From the NCBI RefSeq assembly GCF_963678635.1, contig NC_087068.1:19703789-19767788 (forward strand): a stretch of DNA of 64,000 nucleotides, written 5' to 3'. The stretch is from Symsagittifera roscoffensis. Its lineage: Eukaryota; Xenacoelomorpha; Acoela; Convolutidae. Positions 23,872 through 35,299 of this stretch are shown here, piece by piece (position 1 is the stretch's first letter; the number at the start of each line of letters is the position of its first letter). The notes beneath the pieces are model-generated. The model searched no databases. It was not told the DNA's origin and saw only the letters and a program-made list of their open reading frames with translations. The position numbers and the translations under genes are program-made.

Positions 23872-24255
23872 CACCAGCGGATTTTAAGGGGGTGGGGTTG
23901 GCGGACGCCTCCCCCCTCCCTCAGGGATTCGACTCCCTGCCGATTCAAAGGGATTTGACACCCTGCCGACCCAAAGGACTAAAACTTTTCTAGAAGCGCT
24001 TTCGGCGCCAAAATAACTAATTTTGAGGGAGGAGCGCGCGCCGAAAAAAAACGCGATTTTTTGGTCAAAATTTTCCGAAAAGAGCCTTAAAACGCCTTTT
24101 TTGGCCTGTTAATTTCATAGTGATCATTATAATGATTTGAAAGACCTCAAAAAATCATTTTGGTTGACCTAATAAAAGGTCGGCAAAACTTTCGAAATTT
24201 TTTTTTATAAAATCCTCCCCTATCCCCCCTCGAGAAAAACCTAGATCCGCCCCTG
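23872..24255. mobile_element. hAT-type MITE, copy 3, with perfect 8-bp target duplication
   Basis: Left end CACCAGCGGATTTT and right end ATCCGCCCCTG form inverted termini. ATTATAAT flanks the element exactly on both sides (23864-23871 and 24256-24263). An 8-bp duplication is diagnostic of hAT-superfamily insertion. The interior shares the CAGGGATTCGA and GGCGCCAAA phrases with the copies at 13407 and 20189. Confidence 0.85.
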
Positions 24256-24619
24256 ATTATAATCCATTACAATTTATTATAATGGATTTTGTTTCGTTCG
24301 CTGCTGGAAGTTCATGAAAAGTAAGCGAGCAACTTTTTTATGGAATATAATAAGCATCTAAAAGGCCACATTTAAACGTATAAAATAAGCTTAATTATTT
24401 AAACGTAAATTAAATTTTTTAGTTAATTTGTGAGACTGCCCCAATACATATTGAAGAAGCACTTGAAGTTTATCAGGAAAATAAGTTAGCCTCCAATTAG
24501 AAACACCATGTAAGAAAAAGTTTTGAAAAACAATGTTTACAATGTCTACAATCGCCAATAGACTTGATCAGTCAAATCGTGTAACAGACCCTTTTTCACA
24601 TGCAGTTATGGGGTGGGGT

Positions 24620-24777
24620 TTATTTCTTCTTGGGGGGTAAGACGTTGTCTTTGAATTCTCCGATGATGTTTCCGGGAGGCTTGTAGTTCGCCACAACTAT
24701 CATTTTGCCGTCTTTAGCCACAGCAGTGCCAATTCCCACTTTGCGACTGTTTTTCCACACCATTTGGGTAAAATGAC
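24620..24777 (-). CDS. GLIPR2/GAPR-1-like CAP-domain protein, last exon
   Basis: The - strand reads [17 protein letters not shown], which is the CAP motif 1 (H-F-T-Q-M-V-W), then [15 protein letters not shown], which is the second CAP motif, and ends NVLPPKKK before TAA at 24622-24620. These match Golgi-associated GLIPR2/GAPR-1 proteins, small cytosolic-face CAP proteins bound to Golgi membranes. The exon begins after a TTCAG acceptor and completes a glycine codon split by the intron. The lysine-rich terminus with no secretory signal nearby fits the intracellular GLIPR2 branch rather than secreted CRISPs. The assignment to the CAP superfamily is firm, to GLIPR2 very likely. Confidence 0.9.
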
Positions 24778-25069
24778 CTGAACAACAACAAAATTAACCA
24801 ATTTCTGTTCGTTTCTTACACCTGTAGGGCAAAAAAACGTCCGGAAGTCAAGCTGTCTAGAAGGCAAGAAAGCCATAGTCAGAGTGTAAAAAAAACAGAT
24901 GAGTAGAAAATATACAAAGCCCAAACTGAAGTCATTCAAATTAAATTGAGTTACTGTTACATAACTTTTATGTAATGCTGATGCAATTAGCTGCTCGTTT
25001 TTTTCGGAATTCTTCATATATCAGCAAAATTACGCACCGACACCGCTTGTGTAATTTGTCTGACGTTAC

Positions 25070-25147
25070 CTGTGCCTCTGATGTAATCTCCCTTGGAGTA
25101 GTCGTAGTTGGAACACTCCTTGTACCACATATCTGCCACTTCCCTAC
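25070..25147 (-). CDS. GLIPR2/GAPR-1-like CAP-domain protein, internal exon
   Basis: This 78-nt exon reads REVADMWYKECSNYDYSKGD then YIRGTG. It corresponds to the helix and loop upstream of the HFTQMVW motif in GLIPR2-type CAP proteins. It is bounded by a CTACAG acceptor and a GTAACG donor (- strand) and is in phase with both flanking exons. The intron to the last exon is 292 nt. Confidence 0.88.
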
Positions 25148-25220
25148 CTGTAGAACATGTCAGAGATGATTCGCCAAAAATAACAAATTTCTTTTGAAAT
25201 AGATTCTTTGATAAACAGAT

Positions 25221-26135
25221 TTATTGTTCCGACTTCCGGAGAAAGTAATGGAATATTTGACGGAACTTTTTAAAACATCATCCAAAAGATATTATTGTTG
25301 TCTTGAGCTCAAACTTAAACAGATATTTATCTGAGATAATTATTGTTCCGACTTTCGAAAAAAACGGAATATTCATGCTCGGTGTGGTTTTTTTATTCAG
25401 TCAATTTTCGGCAAAATTTTATATCCCGTTGAAGATATCGACACCCTGAAATGAAATGTAAAAAGATATTTTACCTCCGATTGTTTTTTTTGCAAAGTTC
25501 TGGGAGTTTGAAAATTGTCAATTTGGCCATGCTCTGGACTAATTTATGTGCGATTCGAACATTTTATTCATAATGTTGAAAGCGTAACGCAAATTATTTA
25601 TGCGTGGCGCCTCCCGCACAACAAAATCTTTCCAAATTGAATTAAGGCTATAGCTAATCGATCGTATTAATTTCGTACGACTGAAACTTTGCACACTTGA
25701 TGTTTGATATTGTTCAAAATTTATAGATATTCAGTATTTTTTCCCAAAAACTATTCGATAGAGATTAAGGGGCATAGTCAGAACATTCAGGGCTTTGCTC
25801 TGTTATACGATTAGTCTTGTTTGTAAACTTATGGGGGTTTATAGATCGCCAGTGTAGCCAATTTGGGATAATTAACGCGCGATATATTTTGTGCTGTAAA
25901 ACTTACGCGGAGATTTACGTCTTAGAAATTGTTCCAAAATGATTTGAAGCATATTATTTGTTCTATCTATTTATTACTTTTCTATACGCAAAACATATCA
26001 TTTTGTACGGAGAAGGTTACAAAAAAATCATTTTTCAAATATTTTATCATTTTTTATGATGTTTTCAAAAACTCTTTCAAGGCTATTGAAAAGCAGTCGG
26101 AACTTTCAGGGTTTCGCCCTGATACGAGCAGTTTT
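25221..26135 (+). mobile_element. Helentron-like non-autonomous element, outer copy (interrupted)
   Basis: It starts TTATTGTTCCGACTT and ends with a short stem-loop (TCAGGGTTTCGCCCTGA) followed by TACGAGCAGT. The subterminal inverted pair is TTGTTCCGACT at the left and AGTCGGAAC before the stem-loop. This pairing of a subterminal inverted repeat with a 3' stem-loop, without a target duplication, is what is described for Helentron-derived elements. A second copy (25338-25822) has inserted into it. The outer interior resumes afterwards with CCAATTTGGGATAATTAACG, matching the copy at 45907. It lies inside the GLIPR2-like gene's intron. The class assignment is inference. Confidence 0.6.
25338..25822 (+). 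mobile_element. Helentron-like element, inner copy
   Basis: Begins ATTATTGTTCCGACTTTCG, with a TGCTCGGTGTGG block that matches TGCTCGGGGTGG in the copy at 45907. Ends AGTCAGAACATTCAGGG, a decayed stem-loop and AGTCTTGTTTG. Nested in the outer copy. Confidence 0.6.
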
Positions 26136-27303
26136 GTTGAAATTATTACTTTTAAGAAATTTAAAGTGTTAAAGAAATAATTGATGGAGAGGATCATGTA
26201 AAATTGTATGGGTTAAAAAATAATGGCTTCAATTGTTACGAGGTAAAAAAAATAGGACACCCTCGACCGTTTTGTTTTCTTTTTTAAAATTTGAGCTCAG
26301 GACAACAAAATTTTTTGCCTGATATAAAAACAAATGCGTCAAAAAATACTAGATAAAAAATCGAAGTGTGTCTGGATAAAAAAATCACCCAGAGCACAAA
26401 TAATCAGTCATTTTTTTCGAAAGCCGGAAAAACAACACGCGCTTATTTGATTTTTATTAGACTTAAAATTTCTCTGAAATTTTCAAATTCTTTTTGGAAC
26501 TCGTTGACAGTTGCAACTTGTCTTATATAATGCTTATTACCTATACAATTTTCTAAAAAAAAAGTCTTTGAATAAACTTTGTTCTGATTATTTTCAAAGA
26601 AACTATAGCCTATTTAATGTACCTATAAAAAATGCACAATTGATTTTGATTTTCAAAAACTTTTTCATCTGAAATATCAAGTTTTCCAAGTCTCGACTGT
26701 CACAACATATTTTTAAAACTTTTTGAGTTTATTTATATGAGCTGTTTTTCATTTTGATTTTGCACTAGCTAACTAAAATGTATCGCTTCAACGGTAATAG
26801 TTTGTGCAACAAACGTATTTTCTTAAATTAAGTTTTCGGGTATTGTATAGATGCAATAAACTTATTCCGAACCTAAATTTTCAAAGTTATATTTGCCACT
26901 CAAATATTATTAGACTTATGAATGATATTTGGAAAACTTATGTATTTGAAATATAATTACTTACCATGGGAGAAATTTTAAAAACTCCTCCTATAAGTTA
27001 TGGTTTGCGGGAAACAACGCTTCTAAATTGCGTGGGTTCGATTTTGTGGACAAAAATCAAGAAACAGCCTGAATTGGTCATAATATTGTAGAATTTGGTT
27101 GGTATGTTGATATATTAGTGGAATTTTTGGGTAGTGAGGGAGTCCAGTACCTTAATGAGGGGTAGTTCGTTGCCCACCCCCTACGCCCCTTGATAAAGAC
27201 GAACGATCTCCGTCAAAACCATGGATGAAAATGAGTGAAAATGAGCAATTAGCTAGGAGTCTGAACTAAGATTAAATTGGGTGTTTTCTTGCTATATACT
27301 CAC

Positions 27304-27358
27304 CCGACATCTGTTTGCCGGAGCTGTCCCAGTGGCTTGCAATGTTCTCACCGTACTC
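27304..27358 (-). CDS. GLIPR2/GAPR-1-like CAP-domain protein, upstream exon
   Basis: The exon reads EYGENIASHWDSSGKQMSG; YGEN-A is a conserved phrase of CAP proteins. It starts after TTTTAG and ends in GTGAGT, with the glycine codon shared with the exon at 25147. The intron between them is 2.2 kb and contains the nested Helentron-like elements. Exons for the N-terminal part were not found between here and the assembly gap at 28359, so the gene probably continues beyond or within the gap. Confidence 0.85.
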
Positions 27359-27662
27359 CTAAAACACAAATATACTCATTTAAATGTTGAGTCATATATT
27401 TGGGTAGTTAGCATGCCATCAGAAAAAAAAATATCAGTCTTTCTTGTCTCATATTTTGAAACCAGATGCAATGTTTTTCTCATAATAGACGCTCACACTA
27501 TCAGGTTACAAGTTTCAAAATTATCATAAATACTTTTGCGCCCTCTTAAGCTACAATTCTGATGAAAAAATTGAAATAGGTCGCTCAGAAAATGCAATGC
27601 GTGTGCCAAGATTCCAAAAATGAGAATTTTAACAGAATCTTGCAACTCTAACTCTAGAGGCC

Positions 27663-28358
27663 CGGGTTGACCTCCATAGACCGAAAATGCTAATCATACA
27701 ATTTCATACACTTAGTCTATGGAAAAATGCTAGTCATACAAATTTCATACATTTTTGCAAAATGAGTTTAATCGAATTTCAAAGGTATTTTATAGTTGTT
27801 TTGGTATCGAAATTGGTATCTCTTCATTAAAAAAAGGGAAAAAAATGGTATGAAAAAAAAATGGTATGAAAAAAAATGCTAACCATACAATTTCCATATA
27901 TGGAAATTGTATGATTAGAATTTTTTTTTAAAATTTTTTTGTGAAAAAAAGCTATGAACAATCAATTCAACTGCTGGCAAAACATTTAAGCGTTTTTGGG
28001 CTGCTACGACTGAAAACTTTGACTTTTTTTTATTTTTTATTATTGCCAAAATTTAAAAGCTCATTACTTTCGTTATATTATTTGTCTAAGACAGAAATAA
28101 CACATATCAGGCTGTTTCCAATGCATTTTTAATGCGAGACGGCCAAACCGTTGGTTACTACGTTTGAGTAATCAAGGTTTATGTCATTTGTGTGCGGTTA
28201 CGAACACAACCAAAAAAGTTTGAGAAATTAAAATGTAAAAAATCAATATATATGGTTTATGGAAAAATGCTAGTCATACAATTTCCATATATGAAAAAAA
28301 TACTAATCATAGACCTTTCATGCAATTTTCTGTACGTATGGAATTGTATGGAAAGTGT
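27663..28358. repeat. Cluster of CATACAATTTCCATA palindromic repeats
   Basis: The word ATGCTAGTCATACAATTT or close variants occurs at least four times (near 27690, 27728, 27876, 28268). At 27879-27918 two copies are joined head to head, making a 40-bp palindrome with one mismatch centred on CCATATATGG. The cluster runs into the assembly gap, which may have been caused by such structure. Confidence 0.6.
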
Positions 28359-28558
28359 NNNNNNNNNNNNNNNNNNNNNNNNNNNNNNNNNNNNNNNNNN
28401 NNNNNNNNNNNNNNNNNNNNNNNNNNNNNNNNNNNNNNNNNNNNNNNNNNNNNNNNNNNNNNNNNNNNNNNNNNNNNNNNNNNNNNNNNNNNNNNNNNNN
28501 NNNNNNNNNNNNNNNNNNNNNNNNNNNNNNNNNNNNNNNNNNNNNNNNNNNNNNNNNN
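28359..28558. other. Assembly gap (200 N)
   Basis: Exactly 200 unknown bases, probably a placeholder length. The left edge is palindromic repeat and the right edge is in mid-env, so retroelement sequence may be missing. Confidence 0.99.
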
Positions 28559-29150
28559 TATTAGATGCTGAGAAAACTCCAGAAAATCCTGCAGAAAGTA
28601 TGCGTGCTACGCTTTCTTGTTTGCTTACTTGTGTTTGTATTGCTAATTCATTATAGATTTCTTTTAGAAATGAAAAAAGAAGTCCGAAAAAATAAAACAT
28701 TGCGTATAATATAGTCAATCTTTCTATATAGTCAGTCCAGATGTAATACGGCCATCCTAGAAAAGCAAGAAGTTCATTTTTTAAGTTTACAAAACTAAAA
28801 ATGATTATTAGTGATATATCTTGAGGTCTGTATTTTTTGCCAATTAGATAAAAGTGATCTTTTATGACTTAAAGTATTCGCTGTAGTCTTGTGCGTAGAT
28901 GTCTGAAAATCCTGCAGTTTCTGCAAGTTTTCGTAAGTTTTGATCTATGGATTGTCGTTGTATTGTGTCCTTTTTTGAAAGCAGTTCTTGAAATTGTTGT
29001 GTACGGATATGCTATTGAATATCGGATTTAGAGTAGATTCCGATTGATTGTAAACAGATATTAGGATTTCGGGCAATAGCTCTAATTCTTTCTAGTGAAA
29101 ACTTTTTTAATGGTTGCATGAGTGTAGGGTAAGTAGTAGATGTTGGAGGT
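28559..29150 (-). pseudogene. Fragment of env-like gene, second copy of the 48-63 kb retroelement
   Basis: Reading the - strand gives PLKKFSLERIRAIARNPNI, then SIGIYSKSDIQ, KYRPQDIS, LTILYAMF and QESVARIL. These are in the same order and spacing as the C-terminal ectodomain, membrane segment and tail of the env-like gene at about 60830-61340. There is at least one in-frame stop and a frameshift near 28870. The gene is truncated by the gap at its 3' end and breaks off near 29150 at its 5' end. At the codon where the 61275 copy has a stop, this copy is open. Confidence 0.85.
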
Positions 29151-29789
29151 GATCAGGGTGGGGAGGTGGCTGACCCCCATGTATTAACATAGGCTATAGA
29201 GTATCCGGTCAGCCACTTATGTATTAAGATTGGGTATAGAGTCTACAATGTATTAAGATAGGGAATACCGATGGTAAGGTTTTATGTTTTGTGTGATGGT
29301 AAGATAATGGTAAGAAAAACGTAATTTTTTTGGTTTTTGTGCGGAAATGTCTAATTTTTTCACAAAAATCTGGGCGCGCGTTACCTAATTGGGAACAATT
29401 AATTGTTAATTACGTGTAGATTGTAGAATAAAGGTTATGTATTTAGTTTTTTGGTGCATGGTAAGTCAATGGTAAGAGATTTTGTGCAAAAACTTGGAAT
29501 TTTTATCAAAACAATTTTTTCGAAAAAATTCAAAACACGATAAGATTTGTTTAATTTGATCTAATAAAAATTTATTGGATACTTTTACTTTCTACCTATC
29601 TGAATCTATTCTGAACCTACAGAGACATCGAAAAAAAGTCAAGTTTTTTGAGAAAAAAAGTTTAAATTACAAAGAAAGTATATAAATCACTGCATTGTAT
29701 AACAAGTTTACCGCAACATTTTACATTTTAACATCATAAACCCAATATAATACAACATCATGAATAAATTTACTTGACCAGATCAGTTC
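29151..29789. other. Spacer with short tandem phrase repeats
   Basis: CATGTATTAAGAT followed by GGGTATAGAGT-like sequence occurs three times in 29200-29275. GGTAAG-rich phrases (ATGGTAAG) recur at about 29270, 29298, 29308, 29459 and 29471. No gene is seen. This could be the edge of the polymerase-bearing element. Confidence 0.4.
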
Positions 29790-32700
29790 TTATAAGTTCA
29801 GTGGTTTTGTATGAGTTCCATCATCTTGTACTTGTCTTTTTGGATAAAAATAGCTTAGTCCTTTCTTTGTCTGTTCATATGTGGCCACCATATGATTTAT
29901 AGTTCTGAATCCTCTGTTAGTAGATGTAAGATTAATTGCTTCATCAAGCACTCTCCTATACTTTGCTAAAGGTCCATCTCCAGAGTCTTCTAGAACCCGC
30001 TTATTCAATCCTTTGCTGCTAAATTGAATTTGTCTGACTTGTTGTCATAGCAGCAATAAGTCTTACTACATGAACAGAGCATTTCTGTGCACCTAAATTC
30101 TTTTTTGAAAAGTCCCGGCTTCCGCTTATCATGTTTTTTTATGGATACTACAACAGGTTCGAGGAAAGAAATTAGATTTTGCATCCGCATTGAAGGAATC
30201 TCTGCAATCACTCTCCCTCATTTTTTCCCAAGCAGCTCTCTTATCTGGTTGGATGCAATCGTACAAATTTTCTTCTGCAAGTGCCAAGTAAAGTGAGTCT
30301 GTGTCCATCTCCAACTCTTCAAATTTGTTTACATCACAGAACTTGTCAAAGAAGTTGTAGTAGAGTTCCAACATTCTCAGTTTTGCCTACTGAAGTATGA
30401 AAAAACCAACAATGATGAGTTCTCTGTGCTCAATGGTTGACTTCAATAACTCCACCTCATATAAGTCCTTCTCAACTGTGTTAAGTCTCTTAAACAGTGG
30501 TTCATTGATTGCCTTGTGAGTTTTTTCATCGTTCAGATACTTCGTGATTGTATGTCTTGATCTATCCATGATCTGATATCCATAGGAGGAATTGCCCAAG
30601 AGCTTCATTGTTTCTGCTACAACTCCTGATAGAGGGTTTTCATCTCCTTCTCTTCTTGCATCAACCCCTGACTGAACGAAATTCTTAAAGCATTTCTGAG
30701 GAGAATATTCAACAAAACGATAAATTTAGGTGCATTGCAAGCCAAGTTCCAAATAAAAGTTGAAGAGAGGAGTTATAACTGTTCCATTTTCTAGCTTGAA
30801 GCTAGATATAAGCATTCTCTGTGGATGTTTCAACATTTCATTTTCAATAGCATAATTCTTCATATAAACACCAATATCGTTTCTTCCAACCTCAGTGTTT
30901 TTGAAAATTGGAGGAAAATTCGCAAATTTCGATTTCAGTTCATCTGGAACAACTAAGTCACACTGAACGTAGCCAAAAAGAGATCCATCTTTTATTTTTG
31001 CTAGAAGTGAGTCTGTAGAAAGAGGTCTTTTATAGGGAAAGTGGGTTCGAACATGATTTTTGATCTTGTCATTGGTTTTGAAATTTTGCCACCACTCACA
31101 CACCCACATTTTTTCCACTTTGTATCCTGTCTCTTTAATGTATTCTCGTCGCATATCATCCATTTCTCTCTTCTTGTTTCCTCGCTCAATATCCTGTTCT
31201 GTTAAGGAGTGACGAGCTTCTTGACAAGAACAAAAGTGATAGTAGCATCCCATTGCCTCAAATACTGTTTTACAGTGATCACAATAACCGTCCACATTAA
31301 AACAGTCAATTTTCTTCTGTTTTCCAGATGTAAGAAAACTCTCAATTTTACATTCTGGCCTTGATTCTTGATAGAAAGACATGACCATAATCTCAAAGTT
31401 GCGAGTTCGATTATGTCTAGCCTTGAATTTCTGCATATCAGTGTCAAACTCCCATCGCGTATTCAGTCCTGTTGGCATATCTTGACACATTGAATAGGGG
31501 TAAAGCTGGCTCGCATCAATTCCAACGATTGACTTACAATTATTTGATGAATCTCTGATAAAGGTTTCGTCTACAACAGCTTTTTGAGTGAACACAATCG
31601 AAGGCCCGCCAGTCATGTCTTCTCGTATTTTTTCACACAAATCTTTATCACTTTCGCAAAATGGATAAAACTTGTAATTTGTAGATTTGTGTAGACATAT
31701 GTTTGCTAGATTTGGAAGTGTACATCCAAGTTTTAACATATCTATCCCTTTGTTATGATAAAATTGAATCATTTTTTGCATTGCTTCCAGGGTTGGAACT
31801 ACATCTTTGTTGTTGTACCAGTGCAAAAAGTCTTTGAACACAGTCATTCCGTTTTTCTGCCAAGTTTGTTGTAATTAACTGTAATTATCTAGACCAGATG
31901 CGGGTACTGTGTTGATTTGAAGCTTTTTCAGTGCTTGCTGTTCATCAAGTCCACTCTTGCTCAGTTTTTCATAATCGGTAAAGTCTTTGTCTAGAGGATT
32001 GTTGTTTCTAAGTTTACTGAAAAAGGCTTCATATGGGGGCAGTCCTGGAAAATCAAGTTTGTCAGGGTTGTCAAACCACTCATAAGGAAAGAATCCTTTT
32101 GTTTCACTAGCTTTATAAGCTTTGAGAAATGAGTCCAGAGTTGTTGCTCCACCCAGAAATTTCATAATGTCAAGAAATTGTACATCTCCAAACTTAAAAG
32201 ATATAAAATCATTTGCTTTTTTAATAACGGATGTTTTTTGCTCTTTATCGCGAATCAAATAAGGGATTAAGTAGGACTTGATCAAATTTAAGTCATATCT
32301 ACCACTGCTAAATCCAAAAACAGGTAAAGTATTTATATATCTCTCCAGATGTTGTTTTAAATCGATGAGTTGATTTTTCTGAATTCGCAAGAATTGTGTT
32401 GACATATCTGCTTCTTCCGAATCTTCAATACATTAGTCTTCGTACTCAAACTTGTTACTTGAAAAATTCTGGCCTCGCTCATTCTATTGATCAAAGATTT
32501 TTTTCATTCTTTCATTGACAGCAACTTCAATATCTTGGAAATTTGTTCTCATCTCCAGCTTACTTTTCTCAGCCAACAGTTCGAGCTTGCTTACAAAATC
32601 AATAATCAAATTTTGTGGATCCTTGTTGTACTAAAAGATGGGTTCATCAATCAGATTCGATGATATAGATACTGAAATAGGAACATGTTTTCCTATCCAG

Positions 32701-34142
32701 GTAGTAGTTTGTGTTTCTTTTAGTTCTTCTGTAGGAACATATATCGACTCAAAATCGAAAATTGCTAGGTTTTTGAAAAGTTTTTTATCATCGGAAACTG
32801 GAAGATCGAATCCTTCTAGCTTTTCAAACAAGGTTTCGCAAAGCTCATATATGTTCTTTGGGTAAATATGTTTCACACGATCCTTACATCTCAGAAGATC
32901 TTTGTTGAGAAACTCGGATCTTTTGAAGAAACTATCACAACTAGGGCACCGGAAACACTTAAAGAAGCTATCTATATCATTTGTATGAATGATATGATTG
33001 TTGAATCTCAGTAATTTGACTGTTTTATCAAATCTACCAATACTTCTTCGTGCTAGTTCTCCCACATATTCTCCCTCTTGAATATCAAAATCGTAAATAA
33101 AGATGTTCCGTTCAATTATTTCCTCGACAACAGGTAAGTCTTCAACGGAAACTCCACGAAAATTCTTAGGATCATATCCAGATTTTGTTATGAATTCTGT
33201 AAAATATCTGGAGGTGTGAGTGTCGAGATCATTGTGTCCGTTCATGTACATGACCAATCCGCGGAAAAGACACAAATGATCTTTGTAAGTTTCTTTGTCC
33301 TTGTTAGATAAAAGACAGTTAACAGAATGGTTTTTCAGTAGAGGTTTGGGTAAGACATAGTCTGGACACCCCATGGGGATGTTTTTCAGCAAAGCAGCGA
33401 AAATTGTGACGTTAGTAATTAACTTGAATCTCCATTTTGTGTTTTGACGTTCTTGTGTACAATGCTCCACAATATCAAATTTTTCTACTTTTCCTTGGAT
33501 TGTTATCAAATCCGCTTTCGTACAAAGTAAGTGGGATTTTTCAAACATAGTATTGTTTTCATGGGCGTAGAAATATCGATATTCACCAGTCTCAATATTT
33601 CGAAGAACAAAACCCAGAGCAATGTTGGTTTTGGCTGCAGAATCGAGCTTGTTGAAGACTTCTTCAAGTTTCTCGTTAATGATTTTAGTATCTAACTTGG
33701 ACATTTGGAAGTTAAACACCTTATTTCTCCCATTTTTCATCTCCGTATCCACTAGAAAATGTTGACAAGCACTAAGTTCCTCCTTTAGTTTTTCACCATC
33801 TTCCCCCTCATCCTCCACAATCTTGTTCAAGTCGTCTACCGTATCACTGGGTTTCCGTTGTTTTGCTCCATGTTCCTTTCTCCGATGTTGTTGGAGAGAG
33901 TAGTAACTGGGGAACTCTTGTTCACAAAAAGAACAAACCGTCGACTGCTTCGAACATGGTTGAGCATGCTTCTTAGCCATATGATAGCTCATTTCTTGTT
34001 GATTGTAAATGGAATACTTACATTCAGGACAAGACACAACTCCTTTAGCACATCTTTTTTGATGTCTCGCAGCATCAGATCTCCTGTAATCCTGACCACA
34101 ATCCTCACATTTGACTTTCTCGTTTCGGTTAAGGGCAGGCAT
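29790..34142 (-). pseudogene. Broken protein-primed DNA polymerase B of Polinton/adintovirus type
   Basis: The - strand encodes about 1350 residues of a family B polymerase that would replicate a linear virus-like genome. In order: three C2H2-like zinc fingers (first CEDCGQDYRRSDAARH), an N-terminal conserved region, exonuclease motif I (FDFESI, near 32757), exonuclease motif II (YDLNLIK, near 32300), palm motif A (DASQLYPYSM, near 31510), an inserted Cys-rich and GYKVEKMWVCEWW region resembling a Vsr-like nuclease fold, motif B (KLLGNSSYG, near 30600) and motif C (MDTDSLYLAL, near 30300). The frame is interrupted by stops at 32633-32631, 32486-32484, 32435-32433, 31877-31875, 30728-30726 and 30389-30387, and by frameshifts near 30130-30210 and 30005-30025. 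It is therefore an inactive endogenous copy. It starts ATG at 34142, divergent from ORFs at 34561. Confidence 0.88.
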
Positions 34143-34560
34143 TATCTAAAAAAATTGGGACTTTAGAAATGTTCCAAAATTAAAAGTTTAAAGTACCAAT
34201 TGAATGAAAATACTCACTTTTCGTGAAGTAACGAAATGTAAAATTTGAAGTAAAATTCAGTTGACTGTTTCTGATTGGCAAACAAAATGAATGATTTAAC
34301 CCAATAAAATAAGTGTTTTTATACTATCAATGATGCCTACGCAATTATCCTTTTATGGTAATGACGTCATTCTTTGAATAGAAGTGAAGTCACCGCCTAC
34401 GCAATTTTCCGTTTATGGTAATGACGTCATCACGACTTTATTCCTTGGAAAATTCTAGAATTTGCGGAAAATTCTAGAGTTTTCCAGAAAAATTCTCAAC
34501 CAATCAGGACTAAGCTGTTTCTAGACATAAGTTTAGATCCAAAATTTTCATTTTTGAAGA
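34143..34560. promoter_or_regulatory. Divergent promoter region with duplicated CRE sites
   Basis: Between the polymerase ATG and the + strand ORF lie two copies of a 36-bp block, 34335-34370 and 34395-34430, spaced exactly 60 bp. Each starts GCCTACGCAATT and ends with the palindromic cAMP-response core TGACGTCA (34362-34369 and 34422-34429). Further right are TTCTAGAA (34453-34460), a heat-shock-element-like core within repeated GGAAAATTCTAGA, and a CCAAT box at 34500-34504. The sites are seen; their function is inferred. Confidence 0.6.
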
Positions 34561-35299
34561 ATGTCAATTAAAAAGCATTTGAACTTTCTCGAATTACTCT
34601 ACAAGAAAAAAGAAAATATTCCGTGTGACTTCCTTATAGATGAAATAGATGTAGATTCTTACTTTTTTTCACAATTTTTTGCACGTTTATATTGTCCAAA
34701 ATAGAGTTATTTGACTAAGTAAAGGTCTCTTTAGGGAAACTTACTCAATCAAAGAGTTTATTTTTGATCCACATATTGCGTATCAAAGCTATAAACTTAC
34801 TGCTGAGTTACACTTGACTAGAAAAGAAATTTTATTCTTTTTAGAAAATTTGAAGTTAATAAAAAAGTCGTACGATAATATTACAAAGATTCTGTTTATT
34901 CCATATCCAACTCCCAAATTTGTCAAAACTCCCCAGCAAAGTTCGTTATTCCTCCATTTTTTTAAGGACTTTCAAAGTTCAAAATCTTGCATGATCAGGT
35001 TTGATATTAGATTTCCGGAGATTTGCTTTGAAAAATTCATCAATTTTAATTTATTGTCTCAAACCTACATCAAAATCAAAGAACTTGATTATCTGCTCAA
35101 AAATCAGCAATTTCTCATCGATTATACACAAAAAAAATCAGTTAACTTGATGAGAAGACTTGCAGAGATGTTACTTTTCTTAATTTTTCTTCTTTTGTTA
35201 CTTATATCGGCAATATTTCTTATTTTTACAGCAAACAACTTTTGGTCATTTATTTTTGCGATTGCTTTTGTGTATAGTTTTTTTATTTGGAAGACTTAA
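34561..35299 (+). pseudogene. Membrane-anchored ORF of the polymerase-bearing element, interrupted
   Basis: ATG at 34561 opens 47 codons ending at TAG 34702-34704. A second frame, open from 34715, continues to TAA at 35299 and ends in two hydrophobic segments (LLFLIFLLLLLISAIFLIF and FWSFIFAIAFVYSFFIW). The second segment starts without an ATG, so the two pieces are probably one gene split by a frameshift; a tiny intron (GTAAAG to TTTAG) is a weaker alternative. The body is rich in F, L, K and I, with no domain I recognise. A C-terminal membrane anchor in a gene divergent from a viral polymerase suggests a virion or host-membrane role, but that is inference. Confidence 0.5.

Noticed and set aside
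29790..34142. All six in-frame stops in the polymerase gene are TAA or TAG, never TGA, suggesting a reassigned code.
   Set aside because: The stops fall at positions where family members have different kinds of residue, two frameshifts are also present, and the host SERCA-like and CAP-like exons use TGA and TAA as normal ends. Ordinary decay explains it.
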